A stretch of DNA of 64,000 bases from Oligoflexus sp. (GTDB lineage Bacteria; Bdellovibrionota_B; Oligoflexia; Oligoflexales; Oligoflexaceae), in assembly GCA_014378195.1 (NCBI GenBank), contig JACMOC010000003.1:60264-124263 (forward strand), read 5' to 3'. The notes beneath the pieces are model-generated. The model was not told the DNA's origin and searched no databases. It saw only the letters and a program-made list of their open reading frames with translations. A program made the position numbers and the translations under genes. This document shows, piece by piece, positions 1 through 7,908 of this stretch; position 1 is the first letter of the stretch, and the number at the start of each line of letters is the position of its first letter.

Positions 1-1233
1 GCCGCGAATCAGGGCAACGCTGTCGCCAAGGTCATTCAATCGATCCTGAAAAACCCGAATAAACAGGCGGAATACATAGCAACCGCCCAACTGGGCATCA
101 CGCTCGCGAGTCTTGGGCTCGGTATGTATGGGGAACGCAAAATTGCCGAACTCCTTTTTGCATCCTTCCAAAATTTTGGCGGCGAAGATGCCGTCCATAC
201 GGTGGCCAGTATCCTCGCTCTCGGTATTTTGACTTTTCTTCATATCGTTTTGGGCGAAATGGTCCCTAAAAGCATGGCCCTGCAAAAACCCCAGGAGACA
301 TCGCTTTGGATCACGCCCATCGTCGTCCTCGTGCAAAAGTGCGTGTTCCCCCTTATCATCGCTCTGAATAAGCTCGGCAATGGCTTTCTAAAGCTCATTG
401 GCGTCACGTCGGGCGGCGTTCACAAAGCGTCGGCTCACACGGCGGAAGAGTTGGAGTTTGTGTTCAAAGAAAGCCAGGAAGGTGGGCAGCTGCGCAAAAA
501 AACCCGCGAAATCCTGCAGGATTTGCTCTATTTCGGCCATCTTAATGCAGGCGAAGTCATGGTGCCGCGTATCAAAATAATCGGCATCCCGATCAAGGCA
601 AACAATGACGAAGTCAAAGCCATCATCTCAAAATCAAAACATACGCGTTACCCACTCTACGACGGAAGTTTTGATAATATCGTCGGAACTGTACACACCA
701 AAGATTTCTTGAGAGCTCAGCTCAAAGGCGAAGTCGGCACGATTTCGGACCTTATCCGTCCCGTGCCTTACGTTCCTGAGGCCGCAAGCCTTGAACAGGT
801 CCTCAAAATCATGCGCAAACATAATGCTCACATGGTCGTCGTGATCGATGAGTTCGGAGGAACAGCCGGTCTGCTCTCCATCGAAGATCTGTTTGAAGAG
901 GTAGTTGGCGAAATAGGTGAGGGCGGGGGCGAATCCCCTGACATCCAAAAGGACAAAAACAGCGGTGTATTTCGGGTTACGGGTATGGTCCGTATCGAAG
1001 ACCTGGGCGTTCGTCTGCACCAGGATATGGAACACGAGGATGTGGATACGGTAAACGGCCTGATCATGACTTTACTCGGCCGTCTCCCTAAACTTGGCGA
1101 TGGAGTTGTCTACAAAGGCTATCGCTTTGAAGTGATCGAAATCGACGGTCACGGCGTTGGGTACTGCAATGTATCGGCTGTCGATCCTCTCGAGCTTGAA
1201 AAAGATAAGGACAAGGACAAAGCTTCAAGGTAA
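1..1233 (+). CDS. CNNM/CBS-domain membrane protein (CorC/HlyC-type), 5' end outside window
   Basis: The reading frame is open from the first base, so the gene starts upstream; about 410 codons are visible. The opening residues and the next ~120 form the end of a CNNM (DUF21) transmembrane domain: TAQLGITLASLGLG, then hydrophobic segments around ILTFLHIVLGEMVPKS. A CBS pair follows (EVMVPRIKIIGIP ... HTRYPLYDG, then HMVVVIDEFGGTAGLLSIED), then a C-terminal CorC/HlyC transporter-associated domain (DTVNGLIMTLLGRLP ... GYRFEVIEIDGHGVG). Family members are inner-membrane proteins linked to Mg2+/Co2+ transport or resistance; 'hemolysin C' is a historical name. The tail is Lys/Asp-rich (EKDKDKDKASR). 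Its stop overlaps the stop of the convergent lipoprotein gene by 9 bases. The family is secure; the substrate is not. Confidence 0.93.
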   Translation, partial: AANQGNAVAKVIQSILKNPNKQAEYIATAQLGITLASLGLGMYGERKIAELLFASFQNFGGEDAVHTVASILALGILTFLHIVLGEMVPKSMALQKPQETSLWITPIVVLVQKCVFPLIIALNKLGNGFLKLIGVTSGGVHKASAHTAEELEFVFKESQEGGQLRKKTREILQDLLYFGHLNAGEVMVPRIKIIGIPIKANNDEVKAIISKSKHTRYPLYDGSFDNIVGTVHTKDFLRAQLKGEVGTISDLIRPVPYVPEAASLEQVLKIMRKHNAHMVVVIDEFGGTAGLLSIEDLFEEVVGEIGEGGGESPDIQKDKNSGVFRVTGMVRIEDLGVRLHQDMEHEDVDTVNGLIMTLLGRLPKLGDGVVYKGYRFEVIEIDGHGVGYCNVSAVDPLELEKDKDKDKASR

Positions 1234-1746
1234 AAGCCCCAGGATCTCGGTATTGATCGTATTCATCTGATCATAACTGAGCACAGGCGCATTTGCTTTA
1301 TCGTCAGGACATGTACAGTCTCCTTTATTCGCGAAATAATAAAGCACTGGGTTTTTACGCGGCAGGCCCATCCACACCGAAGGTCTTGCTCCGTCGCATA
1401 CCGCTGCGCTGCATGCGGATAGAGTTTTCACGGATACTACCTTCAATTGTTCCGATAAATCGCCTTTTTGCGCCGCTGTAAGCGTAGTTTCTTTGACCAG
1501 CTCGTATGCGTTTGATTTTGCCGAGATCGTGTATTTTCTCAGTGTACTAGCGGGTAGCTCCAGATCGTAGCGGTTCCCCGATACAAAGCTTCCGGACGCA
1601 GAATAGAACATGATGACGTCATTTTTTGTAAAGTCCACGACCGAACCCCCGGCGTTGGTAGTACTGCTTTTGCCGCACGCCGTGAGGACGCCGATAAAGA
1701 GGAGTCCGCTTGTTAGTGATTTAAGGGCAAGGTGAAAGGTCCGCAT
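1225..1746 (-). CDS. Small predicted lipoprotein, unknown family
   Basis: 173 residues. The N-terminus is a lipoprotein signal peptide (MRTFHLALKSLTSGLLFIGVLTACGKSS, lipobox LTAC), so the mature protein should be anchored to a membrane. The body has several Cys (SACSAAVC, GDCTC) that could form disulfides in the periplasm. I recognise no domain. The gene converges on the CNNM/CBS gene with a 9-base stop overlap and no terminator between them. Upstream lies about 220 bp containing two short inverted repeats and the divergent lipoprotein at 1964, so both genes probably start from this shared region. Confidence 0.75.
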   Translation of the reverse strand: MRTFHLALKSLTSGLLFIGVLTACGKSSTTNAGGSVVDFTKNDVIMFYSASGSFVSGNRYDLELPASTLRKYTISAKSNAYELVKETTLTAAQKGDLSEQLKVVSVKTLSACSAAVCDGARPSVWMGLPRKNPVLYYFANKGDCTCPDDKANAPVLSYDQMNTINTEILGLLP

Positions 1747-1805
1747 CGTGAATCCTTAGCTGATTATCGTCGATTAAGATTGTAATGGAGCTTTCATTAT
1801 AAGAC

Positions 1806-1851
1806 CTTAGGGACTTTTTACCCCTAAGAAAGCTTGGCTTTTATACAAGCT
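1806..1851. repeat. Two adjacent inverted repeats in divergent promoter region
   Basis: CTTAGGG-N9-CCCTAAG (1806-1828) is followed directly by AGCTTG-N9-CAAGCT (1831-1851). Both lie between the divergent lipoprotein genes starting at 1746 and 1964. Two back-to-back dyads of equal loop length could be operators or a folded leader. No regulator can be assigned. Confidence 0.45.
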
Positions 1852-1963
1852 CTTGATTTTGCTTGCCTAATCTTTACCTGAACAAAAAGAATCAATCTTT
1901 TCTGCCAGATGCCGAACAATGAGAAATAGTTACCCTCTTATTTTTCAGTGTTTGGAGTTTGTG

Positions 1964-3295
1964 ATGAAGCGCACTTTTGTGTCGGCGGTTCTACTTTCCA
2001 GCACAGGTTATTGTTTTCTTTTGACGAGCTGCAAACCATCAACTCCCGACCAATCGGAGTTGATGGCGAACGCCGTAGCGACAACCAAAGCCGAAAACAT
2101 CGTTGATCCGACTGCGGCCACGATTGAACGGTTTAACTTTGCGGAATACATCAAAACCCATAAAATCGGCAGCAGCAACTTCGCTAACAACGTCGCCGCT
2201 GGCAACAAATACGTGTTTTTCACATCTAATGAAGTAGCGATTCCAAGCGCTGAGAAGGCCAAAGAAACCGCTGTCAGCCCTAACAAAGCTGAAATCAAAA
2301 AGGCCGCCTATCGGTTTGAGACCAACCTCCTTATTTCGACCTCGCACAGTAATAGTGAGGTCTCGGCGAACTGGTGGGCCGACGCGTATCTGCGTAACAT
2401 TCACCTTGGGCCGGCTGCCGCTCGTACCTTGGACATTGGCGCATCGGGTAAAGAAACGAACGGCAGATTGCCAACCGTAAAAACCTGGGTAAAAGCCTTC
2501 AACCAGGACATAGTTCCTGCCGTTGATATGACAAACCAACAGAAATTCTCCAAAAAACTTCCGCTCGTTAATCTTAATGTCGAGCACACGGTGTTAGGGA
2601 TACCTAAGCTTCTGGGAGTCGAAACAGGTGTGCGGTTTACGGCCGAACTCCAGCTGAATTCAGAAGTAGCCTACGGAGCCCTGAATGCTTTGGTCCTCAA
2701 CTTCAGCCCGAAGGTGATCGTCACGGCTGGTCTTGATGGAGGTGTGAAAGCCCTTGTATTTGCGTCTGCTAAAGGGATTGGTACTATCACCGTACTTGAT
2801 ACAACCTTTGCGAGCAGTGCGTCGATCGGCGGCAATTCGCAGAAGGGGTGGGGATTCGGCAATGTGACTTTTGATGGGCAACCCTTTAAAGCACTCGCCG
2901 GAACGATAGAAATCGTCGCCAAACTCGGTCCACAACGCCAGGGTCTTGAAGCTGCTTTTTGGGATGTCATCGCCGATCTTTATAAAGAAACCAAGCTGCC
3001 TCAAATCTATATAGGCTGGGATTGGAAATATACGGTTTGGAGCTCCCCGCCCTTGGTCAACGTGGTATTTCCAGCGTTTTATAGCAAGGGGTTTACGTAT
3101 GGAACAGAACCGAACGGAGGGTGTGCGGAGACGTTGCTAAATGCGGTTGCGGCGGGGGCTGCGAAAGAGGAGGCCAAGGACCTCGGCGCTCTTAAAAGTG
3201 TTGGTGAAAGCTCGCGGGCGAACTTCAAGCTGCTTTTAGCCAAGGTCAAAAGCAAGTTTAAGGTCACCAGCGCCAAACCCTGTCTTACTCCTTAA
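1964..3295 (+). CDS. Predicted lipoprotein, 443 aa, unknown family
   Basis: The ATG at 1964 is chosen because GGAG lies 6 bases upstream and the protein then opens with a clean lipoprotein signal (lipobox LTSC); an upstream in-frame start at 1919 would add 15 residues before it. No known domain is recognised in the mature protein. It is rich in alternating hydrophobic stretches (LGVETGVRFTAELQLNSE, SPKVIVTAGLDGGVKALVF, KGIGTITVLDTTF) that suggest a beta-rich fold. The C-terminus contains two Cys. The gene converges on the HEAT-repeat gene with an 11-base overlap of the coding ends. Confidence 0.8.
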   Translation: MKRTFVSAVLLSSTGYCFLLTSCKPSTPDQSELMANAVATTKAENIVDPTAATIERFNFAEYIKTHKIGSSNFANNVAAGNKYVFFTSNEVAIPSAEKAKETAVSPNKAEIKKAAYRFETNLLISTSHSNSEVSANWWADAYLRNIHLGPAAARTLDIGASGKETNGRLPTVKTWVKAFNQDIVPAVDMTNQQKFSKKLPLVNLNVEHTVLGIPKLLGVETGVRFTAELQLNSEVAYGALNALVLNFSPKVIVTAGLDGGVKALVFASAKGIGTITVLDTTFASSASIGGNSQKGWGFGNVTFDGQPFKALAGTIEIVAKLGPQRQGLEAAFWDVIADLYKETKLPQIYIGWDWKYTVWSSPPLVNVVFPAFYSKGFTYGTEPNGGCAETLLNAVAAGAAKEEAKDLGALKSVGESSRANFKLLLAKVKSKFKVTSAKPCLTP

Positions 3296-5108
3296 CATCG
3301 TCTGGAGCGCTGAGTTTTTTCAGGGTATCTTCAAGATAGAGCTTAACGTTGGGAAAGGTACTGGCCGAGGCTAAAAACTTGATAGAATCGACAGCCGTTT
3401 GCGGGTCGTTTTTGTAGGCCTGGATCAAGACATCCGCTGCAAGGCTTTGTACGTCCTCATCATCGGTTTTCACAAATTCCGTCGCGATTTTCATCGTTTC
3501 GCCAGCGTTGAGAGTTCTCAATGCAAGGGCTTTCAGACCGTTTTGATTCACGGTCGTACTTTTTTCATTCTCAAGACTTTTGATCAGAAGTGTATTGACT
3601 TCATCGTTTGGCAAATTTCGCAGGGCGTACAGAGCAGCTGCTTTCTCATTAACATCGTCACTCGTGATTTTGTCTCGAATTGCTTCCAAATAGTCAGCAT
3701 TGCCGTGATTGCCCATCGCTCTCAAGATATTGATGCGGCGGTTTTCGGAATTATCGCCCTTGTTACCTTGCTCGTCCTCATCATCGCCCTTCGTTCGGCC
3801 TGCTTTTTTAAGGTCACGAATAAGACTTTGAGCGATATCACTCATCGGCTGTCCTAATTTGCTGCTGATAGAACCAACTGCTAAAAAAGCACTTCCTGAT
3901 ATCTCATCATCCTGGCTGGCTTCAGCCGCCGCTAGCAAAACGCGCGCATTTTCGGGTTTTGGGTTTGCATGGAGATTAAGGGCCATCATCGCCTGTGACT
4001 TGCAAAACGAATCGGGACACGATTGGGTCGCAAGATCGGCTAGGGCATCCGCTATAGTCGGATCACCACTCGCTGCCAGGGCTCCAAATAGAACGGTCTC
4101 CTTGCGCTGCGATCCCTCATCTCGCTGGTTGATCGCGAGGATTTTGGTGATGACCTTGCTGGCCAGTTTGGGATCAGCACGAAGGTCCTGCCGAAGTGTC
4201 CCGAAGATATCCGAGACACCAGCTCCGTCTGATTTTTCCGATATCGTGTCGAGCTTGGTGAGGGCTGTTTCGATTGAGACGGCTTCACCTTTATCCGTTT
4301 GTAGGTTTGGGCCATTGGCATCAAGAATGCGCTCAAGGTCAGCTTTTGGGAGCGTTTTTGTATCGATGGTCAGACGCTGAGGTGATTTGAGGAGAGCATC
4401 CTTGAGACTTATATCGATGACATGTTCGATCGAATCCTGATGGCTTTCGCTTGTGAGATGAAACGTAAGCGTGCCTTTTACGGAAAGCAAACGCCCATCT
4501 TTGCTGAGATCGTAATGAAGAGCATTGGCTTTGGGATCGACTTTCACACGGGAATCGAGTGAGTTGACCCAAATCCGAGTCAGCTCGTCGGTTTTGTCGC
4601 CCGGAGCAAAATCGTAGCGAACGTTGTAGCTGCCGAGATCGTCGCGTTCATTGCGAAAAAACGTTTGAAATGTGGGAGGAGATTTGGGTCCGACAGTCAT
4701 TTTATCGAGAAAACTGACTTCAAGACCTAAGAGCTTAGATGGGAATGAATCTCCGATATAGGAGCTAAGACGTTCGCCAGATCTGACCGTAACGGCAGGT
4801 TTGCCGAGCATTTCTGTAGAAATGGCTCCCGCATCGTTAATCCCGGCCATAGAGAATTTCTCGATGCTGCTCCATACCGTTACAAGCTCTGTCTCGGATT
4901 GGAGATACTGCAAAGCCGTTCCACTCAGGTCCATAATGAGCTCGGATTTACCATCGGATCGATGTGTCGTCTGCCATGTCACGGCATATTGGGCTTCGTG
5001 CTGAGGCGGAATTGATTTCAGCCCGAAGACCTCGGGATAGTAGGCGTAAAGCACGTAGGCACTGCCAAAGGCGGAGAGTAGGACTAGGGGTCCGATGAGC
5101 TTTTTCAT
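3285..5108 (-). CDS. HEAT-repeat protein with N-terminal membrane anchor (vitellogenin-N-like architecture)
   Basis: 607 residues. One N-terminal hydrophobic segment (LIGPLVLLSAFGSAYVLYAY) anchors or exports the protein. Residues ~40-240 are beta-strand-like (YAVTWQTTHRSDGKSELIMD) and residues ~260-600 are alpha-helical repeats (RINILRAMGNHGNADYLEA, KAAALYALRNLPNDEV). An N-terminal beta domain followed by a helical repeat region with an AMGNHGN-type turn resembles the lipid-binding N-terminal module of vitellogenin-type lipid transfer proteins; this is inference from pattern. A paralogue of almost identical length lies at 12881-14701. RBS AAAGGAC precedes the start, and only 26 bp separates it from the upstream DUF1566-like lipoprotein gene, so they are probably co-transcribed. 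Confidence 0.8.
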   Translation of the reverse strand: MKKLIGPLVLLSAFGSAYVLYAYYPEVFGLKSIPPQHEAQYAVTWQTTHRSDGKSELIMDLSGTALQYLQSETELVTVWSSIEKFSMAGINDAGAISTEMLGKPAVTVRSGERLSSYIGDSFPSKLLGLEVSFLDKMTVGPKSPPTFQTFFRNERDDLGSYNVRYDFAPGDKTDELTRIWVNSLDSRVKVDPKANALHYDLSKDGRLLSVKGTLTFHLTSESHQDSIEHVIDISLKDALLKSPQRLTIDTKTLPKADLERILDANGPNLQTDKGEAVSIETALTKLDTISEKSDGAGVSDIFGTLRQDLRADPKLASKVITKILAINQRDEGSQRKETVLFGALAASGDPTIADALADLATQSCPDSFCKSQAMMALNLHANPKPENARVLLAAAEASQDDEISGSAFLAVGSISSKLGQPMSDIAQSLIRDLKKAGRTKGDDEDEQGNKGDNSENRRINILRAMGNHGNADYLEAIRDKITSDDVNEKAAALYALRNLPNDEVNTLLIKSLENEKSTTVNQNGLKALALRTLNAGETMKIATEFVKTDDEDVQSLAADVLIQAYKNDPQTAVDSIKFLASASTFPNVKLYLEDTLKKLSAPDDVKE

Positions 5109-5134
5109 AGGTCCTTTTTCGTGCCTGATACTTT

Positions 5135-5755
5135 TTAGGAATTGCTGGCAAACGAGATACAGTACACACCGGCTTCTTTAACGTTGGAGAGCGGACCGTC
5201 AGCCGTGTGGCTTAACGATAGTGCCATGCGCTGTGAAATACCGCCAATCAATTGAAAATCATTTGTCCAGGCATTCTCAAAGTAACGACCACCATGCGAC
5301 TTGATACCTTCGATCAAGCCATTGTTCGAAGCCGTGACGAGTTCGTCACGCGTCGGAAGCTTCCACCCGTTTGAGCAAACCGAAGCGTTCACATCATCGG
5401 CAAGCGTGACTTTATCCATGGGGATCGACCAACGTTTTTTTGAAGCCGTATCTTCCCATTCATAGTATCGAAAAGGCGAACGCGCTGTATAGTTCGTTGC
5501 TGTGCTGCCCGGCGATACATTTCGCCATCTTCCCTTGCTGCATTTCACGAAATGGTCAACAGGAGCGATATACGCTGCTACGTTCTGGCTAGAATCATTA
5601 CATTCGGGAAGTTCGAGCCGGTCTGCGACTGTGGTCGTGATAGTGACCACCGCCTTGCCTCCCTTGCCGTTTAGGTCTTTGGCGGGAAAGCGGTCTTCAC
5701 AAGCTGCGGTCAGAAAATTCATGCCGATTGCGAGGGTAATTACGAAGGATTTCAT
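5135..5755 (-). CDS. Lipoprotein with DUF1566/Lcl-like domain
   Basis: 206 residues from the ATG at 5755 (AGAGG upstream); an in-frame start at 5797 would add 14 residues before the signal peptide. Lipobox LTAAC. The C-terminal half has the layout of the DUF1566 / Lcl C-terminal domain: a WRNVSPGS stretch, then VCSNGWKLPTRDELV (the family's W-RLPT-EL signature), then ENAWTNDF and a Cys near the end (GVYCISF). This domain is common in surface lipoproteins; its function is mostly unknown and some members are adhesin-like. It is first of a probable two-gene operon with the HEAT-repeat protein. Confidence 0.75.
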   Translation of the reverse strand: MKSFVITLAIGMNFLTAACEDRFPAKDLNGKGGKAVVTITTTVADRLELPECNDSSQNVAAYIAPVDHFVKCSKGRWRNVSPGSTATNYTARSPFRYYEWEDTASKKRWSIPMDKVTLADDVNASVCSNGWKLPTRDELVTASNNGLIEGIKSHGGRYFENAWTNDFQLIGGISQRMALSLSHTADGPLSNVKEAGVYCISFASNS

Positions 5756-5901
5756 GATGGGCCTCTGTTCCGTTATGGACGTCGGACACAGATTCACGGC
5801 AGAAGCCTGATTGCTCCGTTGCTCTCTTGAAGGTGTCCGGGGTAGATCGAATTATGCTTGGGTGATGAGTCCATTGTAGGCCACTCGGAAGGAGGCGTAA
5901 A

Positions 5902-5923
5902 GCTTCGGGGAAGCCTCTTTTTT
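5902..5923 (+). terminator. Terminator-like hairpin with T run, no gene assigned upstream
   Basis: GCTTC-GGG-GAAGC followed by C and six T. A competing outer stem GAGGC/GCCTC (5892-5917) overlaps it. It lies in the ~340 bp gap between two minus-strand genes, so it does not end a known plus-strand gene. It could end a short RNA starting around 5800-5850, or be fortuitous. Confidence 0.4.
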
Positions 5924-6063
5924 AGCTGCGTAATAACGCGGCGCAAGGCCTAAGAGCTAAGGGTGGAATGTCTGAACCATATGTGGGATTTTTTGTGGGG
6001 AAAGTATTTTGAAAATAAAGGCTAAAAGATCTTGGATGGGTGACCAGTTAAACGAGAACGCGC

Positions 6064-6091
6064 AAAAAAAGGGCTGCAAAATATGCAGCCC
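6064..6091 (-). terminator. Rho-independent terminator of the EF-hand gene
   Basis: Minus-strand GGGCTGC-N7-GCAGCCC followed by seven T, immediately downstream of the stop at 6100. Confidence 0.9.
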
Positions 6092-6099
6092 TCGTATCA

Positions 6100-6366
6100 T
6101 TACTTCGAGTGTGGTGCTTTTGCATGAGCGTCCAACTCAGACGCTTCGATAAAGCCGCTGCTGTCTTTGTCGAGAGCTTTGAATTTTGGATCGTTTGCAT
6201 CTGCGAAGCCAGCTTCAGTTGGAGACAGTTTGCCGTCGCCGTCTTTGTCATTACCAGCGATCGAAAGGGCAGCAGCTTTTTCTGCTTTAGGATGAGCAGC
6301 GCCTTTCGCCATAGCAACACCTTGAGCCAAAAGAACTGTCATAGATGCGATAACAAGTGCTTTCAT
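6100..6366 (-). CDS. Small secreted EF-hand calcium-binding protein
   Basis: 88 residues with an Ala-rich Sec signal peptide (about 1-20, ending near AMAKG). Two EF-hand loops are visible, DKDGDGKLSPTE and DKDSSGFIEASE, each with Asp at positions 1, 3 and 5 (Ser in the second) and Glu at 12. The mature protein is little more than one EF-hand pair, so it is probably a periplasmic calcium-binding or calcium-sensing protein. RBS GGAG sits 5 bases before the ATG, and a strong terminator follows. It is divergent from the CpxP-like/ECF operon, and the dyad at 6456-6472 lies in the shared upstream region. Confidence 0.88.
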   Translation of the reverse strand: MKALVIASMTVLLAQGVAMAKGAAHPKAEKAAALSIAGNDKDGDGKLSPTEAGFADANDPKFKALDKDSSGFIEASELDAHAKAPHSK

Positions 6367-6455
6367 AATGTCTCCGATTTTTTTGATTCAACGAGTTGGT
6401 TATCAACCCGATTGCAAAGTTAGACGTAAGGCAGTCGAAAAAGGTTTGGAATTTT

Positions 6456-6472
6456 TTCGCAGGACATGCGAA
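6456..6472. promoter_or_regulatory. Perfect dyad TTCGCA-N5-TGCGAA between divergent genes
   Basis: A 17-bp palindrome about 90 bp upstream of the EF-hand gene and 115 bp upstream of the CpxP-like gene, extended by T-rich and A-rich flanks. Position and symmetry suit a dimeric repressor or activator site. A TATAAT at 6520-6525 is a possible -10 for the rightward operon, but its -35 is poor. Confidence 0.5.
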
Positions 6473-6587
6473 ATATTATTTTACCTGTGATTTCATAGGC
6501 TTAAAATATTGAAAAGATTTATAATTGAAAATGAACCTTCAGAGCTCACATCACGTCTAACTTTATGATGATCGAGAGGGAGAATCT

Positions 6588-7016
6588 ATGAAGTTGCTCG
6601 GAGTCATAAGTCTGGTTTCAATGCTTGCGGTTACCCCCCTCTATGCGAAGCAGAGTTCTGAACCGGTTGAAATTACAAAGGTTTTTGAAAAGCTGAACCT
6701 TTCTGCCGAACAGAAACAGCAAATGAAGTTGATGCGCGAGGAGATGCAGAGGAACGTCGAGAAGAACAAGGTGGCTGTCGCAGAGGCTCAGGCCAAACTT
6801 GACAGTGTGCTTGATGGAGAGAGTAGTGATGAGACAATTCGTACGGCACATGCCGAGCTGGTTAAGCAAAGAAACGAATTGGAAAGCCAACAGCTAGAGC
6901 ATATGCTCAAAGTTAGGGCTCTATTAACTCCCGAGCAGCGGAAAACCTTCAGTTCACTCAGGCCAAGGGGTAAGAATGGGAACGAAAGTCGCGGATTGGC
7001 CCCAAATCATAAATGA
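6588..7016 (+). CDS. Periplasmic CpxP/Spy/CnrX-like protein
   Basis: 142 residues with a Sec signal peptide cleaved near PLYAKQ. The mature part is almost all charged helix: LNLSAEQKQQMKLMREEMQ, a long coiled segment, then LLTPEQRKTFSSL, the two LTxxQ-like motifs of the CpxP/Spy superfamily. Members are periplasmic chaperones or sensors (Spy, CpxP, CnrX, ZraP). It is the first gene of a three-gene operon: the sigma factor gene starts 41 bases before this stop, and an anti-sigma-like gene follows. That order points to a sensor feeding the anti-sigma/sigma pair, as CnrX does in CnrYXH. Whether it binds a metal cannot be read from the sequence. Confidence 0.82.
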   Translation: MKLLGVISLVSMLAVTPLYAKQSSEPVEITKVFEKLNLSAEQKQQMKLMREEMQRNVEKNKVAVAEAQAKLDSVLDGESSDETIRTAHAELVKQRNELESQQLEHMLKVRALLTPEQRKTFSSLRPRGKNGNESRGLAPNHK

Positions 7017-7518
7017 TAGGAGCAACCATGATTTTTCGGTCCTCTACAATCAGCACGTAGGGACAGTGCGTCGTATTTTAGCGCGCATGGTCACTTCAAA
7101 TGATTTAGACGATCTTGTTCAGGACGTGTTTGTGCGTGTTTATCGATTCCAGGATAGTTTTCGCGAAGAAGCGGATATGAAAACCTGGATCCATAGGATA
7201 TGCGTCAACACGGTTCAAGATCATTACCGGAAGAAACGATGGACGGGGCTCCTGAGTTTTGGTACCGAAAATGAGCCGGAACCAGTGGCTCGCGATAACC
7301 ATGCTGAAGACCTCCAGAATCAAAACTTCGTAGAACAGGCCCTCCATAAGCTCAGCGTTAAAGAACGCATCGTGGTTGTCTTATTCTACTTGGAAGATAG
7401 TACGATCGAAGAAATCAGTGACGCTCTGAAGCTCCCAGAAGGGACTATTAAGTCCCGCCTTCACAGTGCCCGAATCAAACTGCAAAGTTTCATGAAAAAG
7501 GAAGGGGTAGACGTATGA
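6976..7518 (+). CDS. ECF RNA polymerase sigma factor (RpoE-like)
   Basis: 180 residues. Sigma region 2 is seen in DLVQDVFVRVYRFQDSF and MKTWIHRICVNTVQDHYRKKR; region 4 in LHKLSVKERIVVVLFYLEDS and EEISDALKLPEGTIKSRLHS. There is no region 1 or 3, so it is an extracytoplasmic-function type. RBS AAGGGG lies 5 bases before the ATG, inside the coding end of the CpxP-like gene, and the stop overlaps the next start by four bases (ATGA). It is expected to direct transcription of an envelope or metal stress regulon when released by the downstream anti-sigma. Confidence 0.95.
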   Translation: MGTKVADWPQIINDRSNHDFSVLYNQHVGTVRRILARMVTSNDLDDLVQDVFVRVYRFQDSFREEADMKTWIHRICVNTVQDHYRKKRWTGLLSFGTENEPEPVARDNHAEDLQNQNFVEQALHKLSVKERIVVVLFYLEDSTIEEISDALKLPEGTIKSRLHSARIKLQSFMKKEGVDV

Positions 7519-7847
7519 GCGATCAAAAATTGAAGGATTTTCTCAAGCACGGCGCTCCTCCCGTTCCTGAAGCTTCGCCTTATGAATATCAACATATTAT
7601 GCGCCGTATCCGCCATCAGGAAGAAGCCACATCCAAACGTCCCTGGCAGCTTTGGACGGTCTTCGGTTTGAGTGCCGCTATTTTAAGTGTAGTTCTGACA
7701 TTCTCGTGGCAGGATGAACGGAACGTTGAAGAGGACCTCTATAAAGATCTCAACAATGCTGAGTTCGTTCAGGCGCATCAAAGTGCTGCCTACGAAGATT
7801 GGCTTTCTCTGGCCGAATACTCGTCGCCCGAAGCTTCGGTCGAGTAA
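7515..7847 (+). CDS. Putative membrane anti-sigma factor
   Basis: 110 residues, translationally coupled to the sigma gene (ATGA overlap). The N-terminal ~55 residues are cytoplasmic-type and charged. A single transmembrane helix follows (LWTVFGLSAAILSVVLTF), then a ~40-residue acidic periplasmic tail. There is no ZAS zinc motif (HxxxCxxC), so it is a non-zinc anti-sigma if it is one; size, topology and location match small CnrY-type anti-sigmas. The call rests on context and topology rather than a recognised domain. Confidence 0.65.
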   Translation: MSDQKLKDFLKHGAPPVPEASPYEYQHIMRRIRHQEEATSKRPWQLWTVFGLSAAILSVVLTFSWQDERNVEEDLYKDLNNAEFVQAHQSAAYEDWLSLAEYSSPEASVE

Positions 7848-7874
7848 TTTCAGACGCCATGCCTTTTTCCTATC

Positions 7875-7908
7875 AAAGAAGAATGATGTTTATCGCTCTT
7901 CTTTTTTT
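7875..7908 (+). terminator. Terminator of the CpxP-like/sigma/anti-sigma operon
   Basis: AAAGAAGA ... TCTTCTTT stem followed by a T run. Its end touches the stop codon of the convergent LysR gene. Confidence 0.75.

Noticed and set aside
2039..2587. 182-codon minus-strand ORF inside the lipoprotein gene
   Set aside because: Shadow of the plus-strand lipoprotein, which has an RBS and lipobox; the shadow has neither.
3399..4380. Long plus-strand ORFs opposite the HEAT-repeat gene
   Set aside because: They are antisense to a gene with clear repeats and signal anchor, and have no RBS or recognisable protein features.
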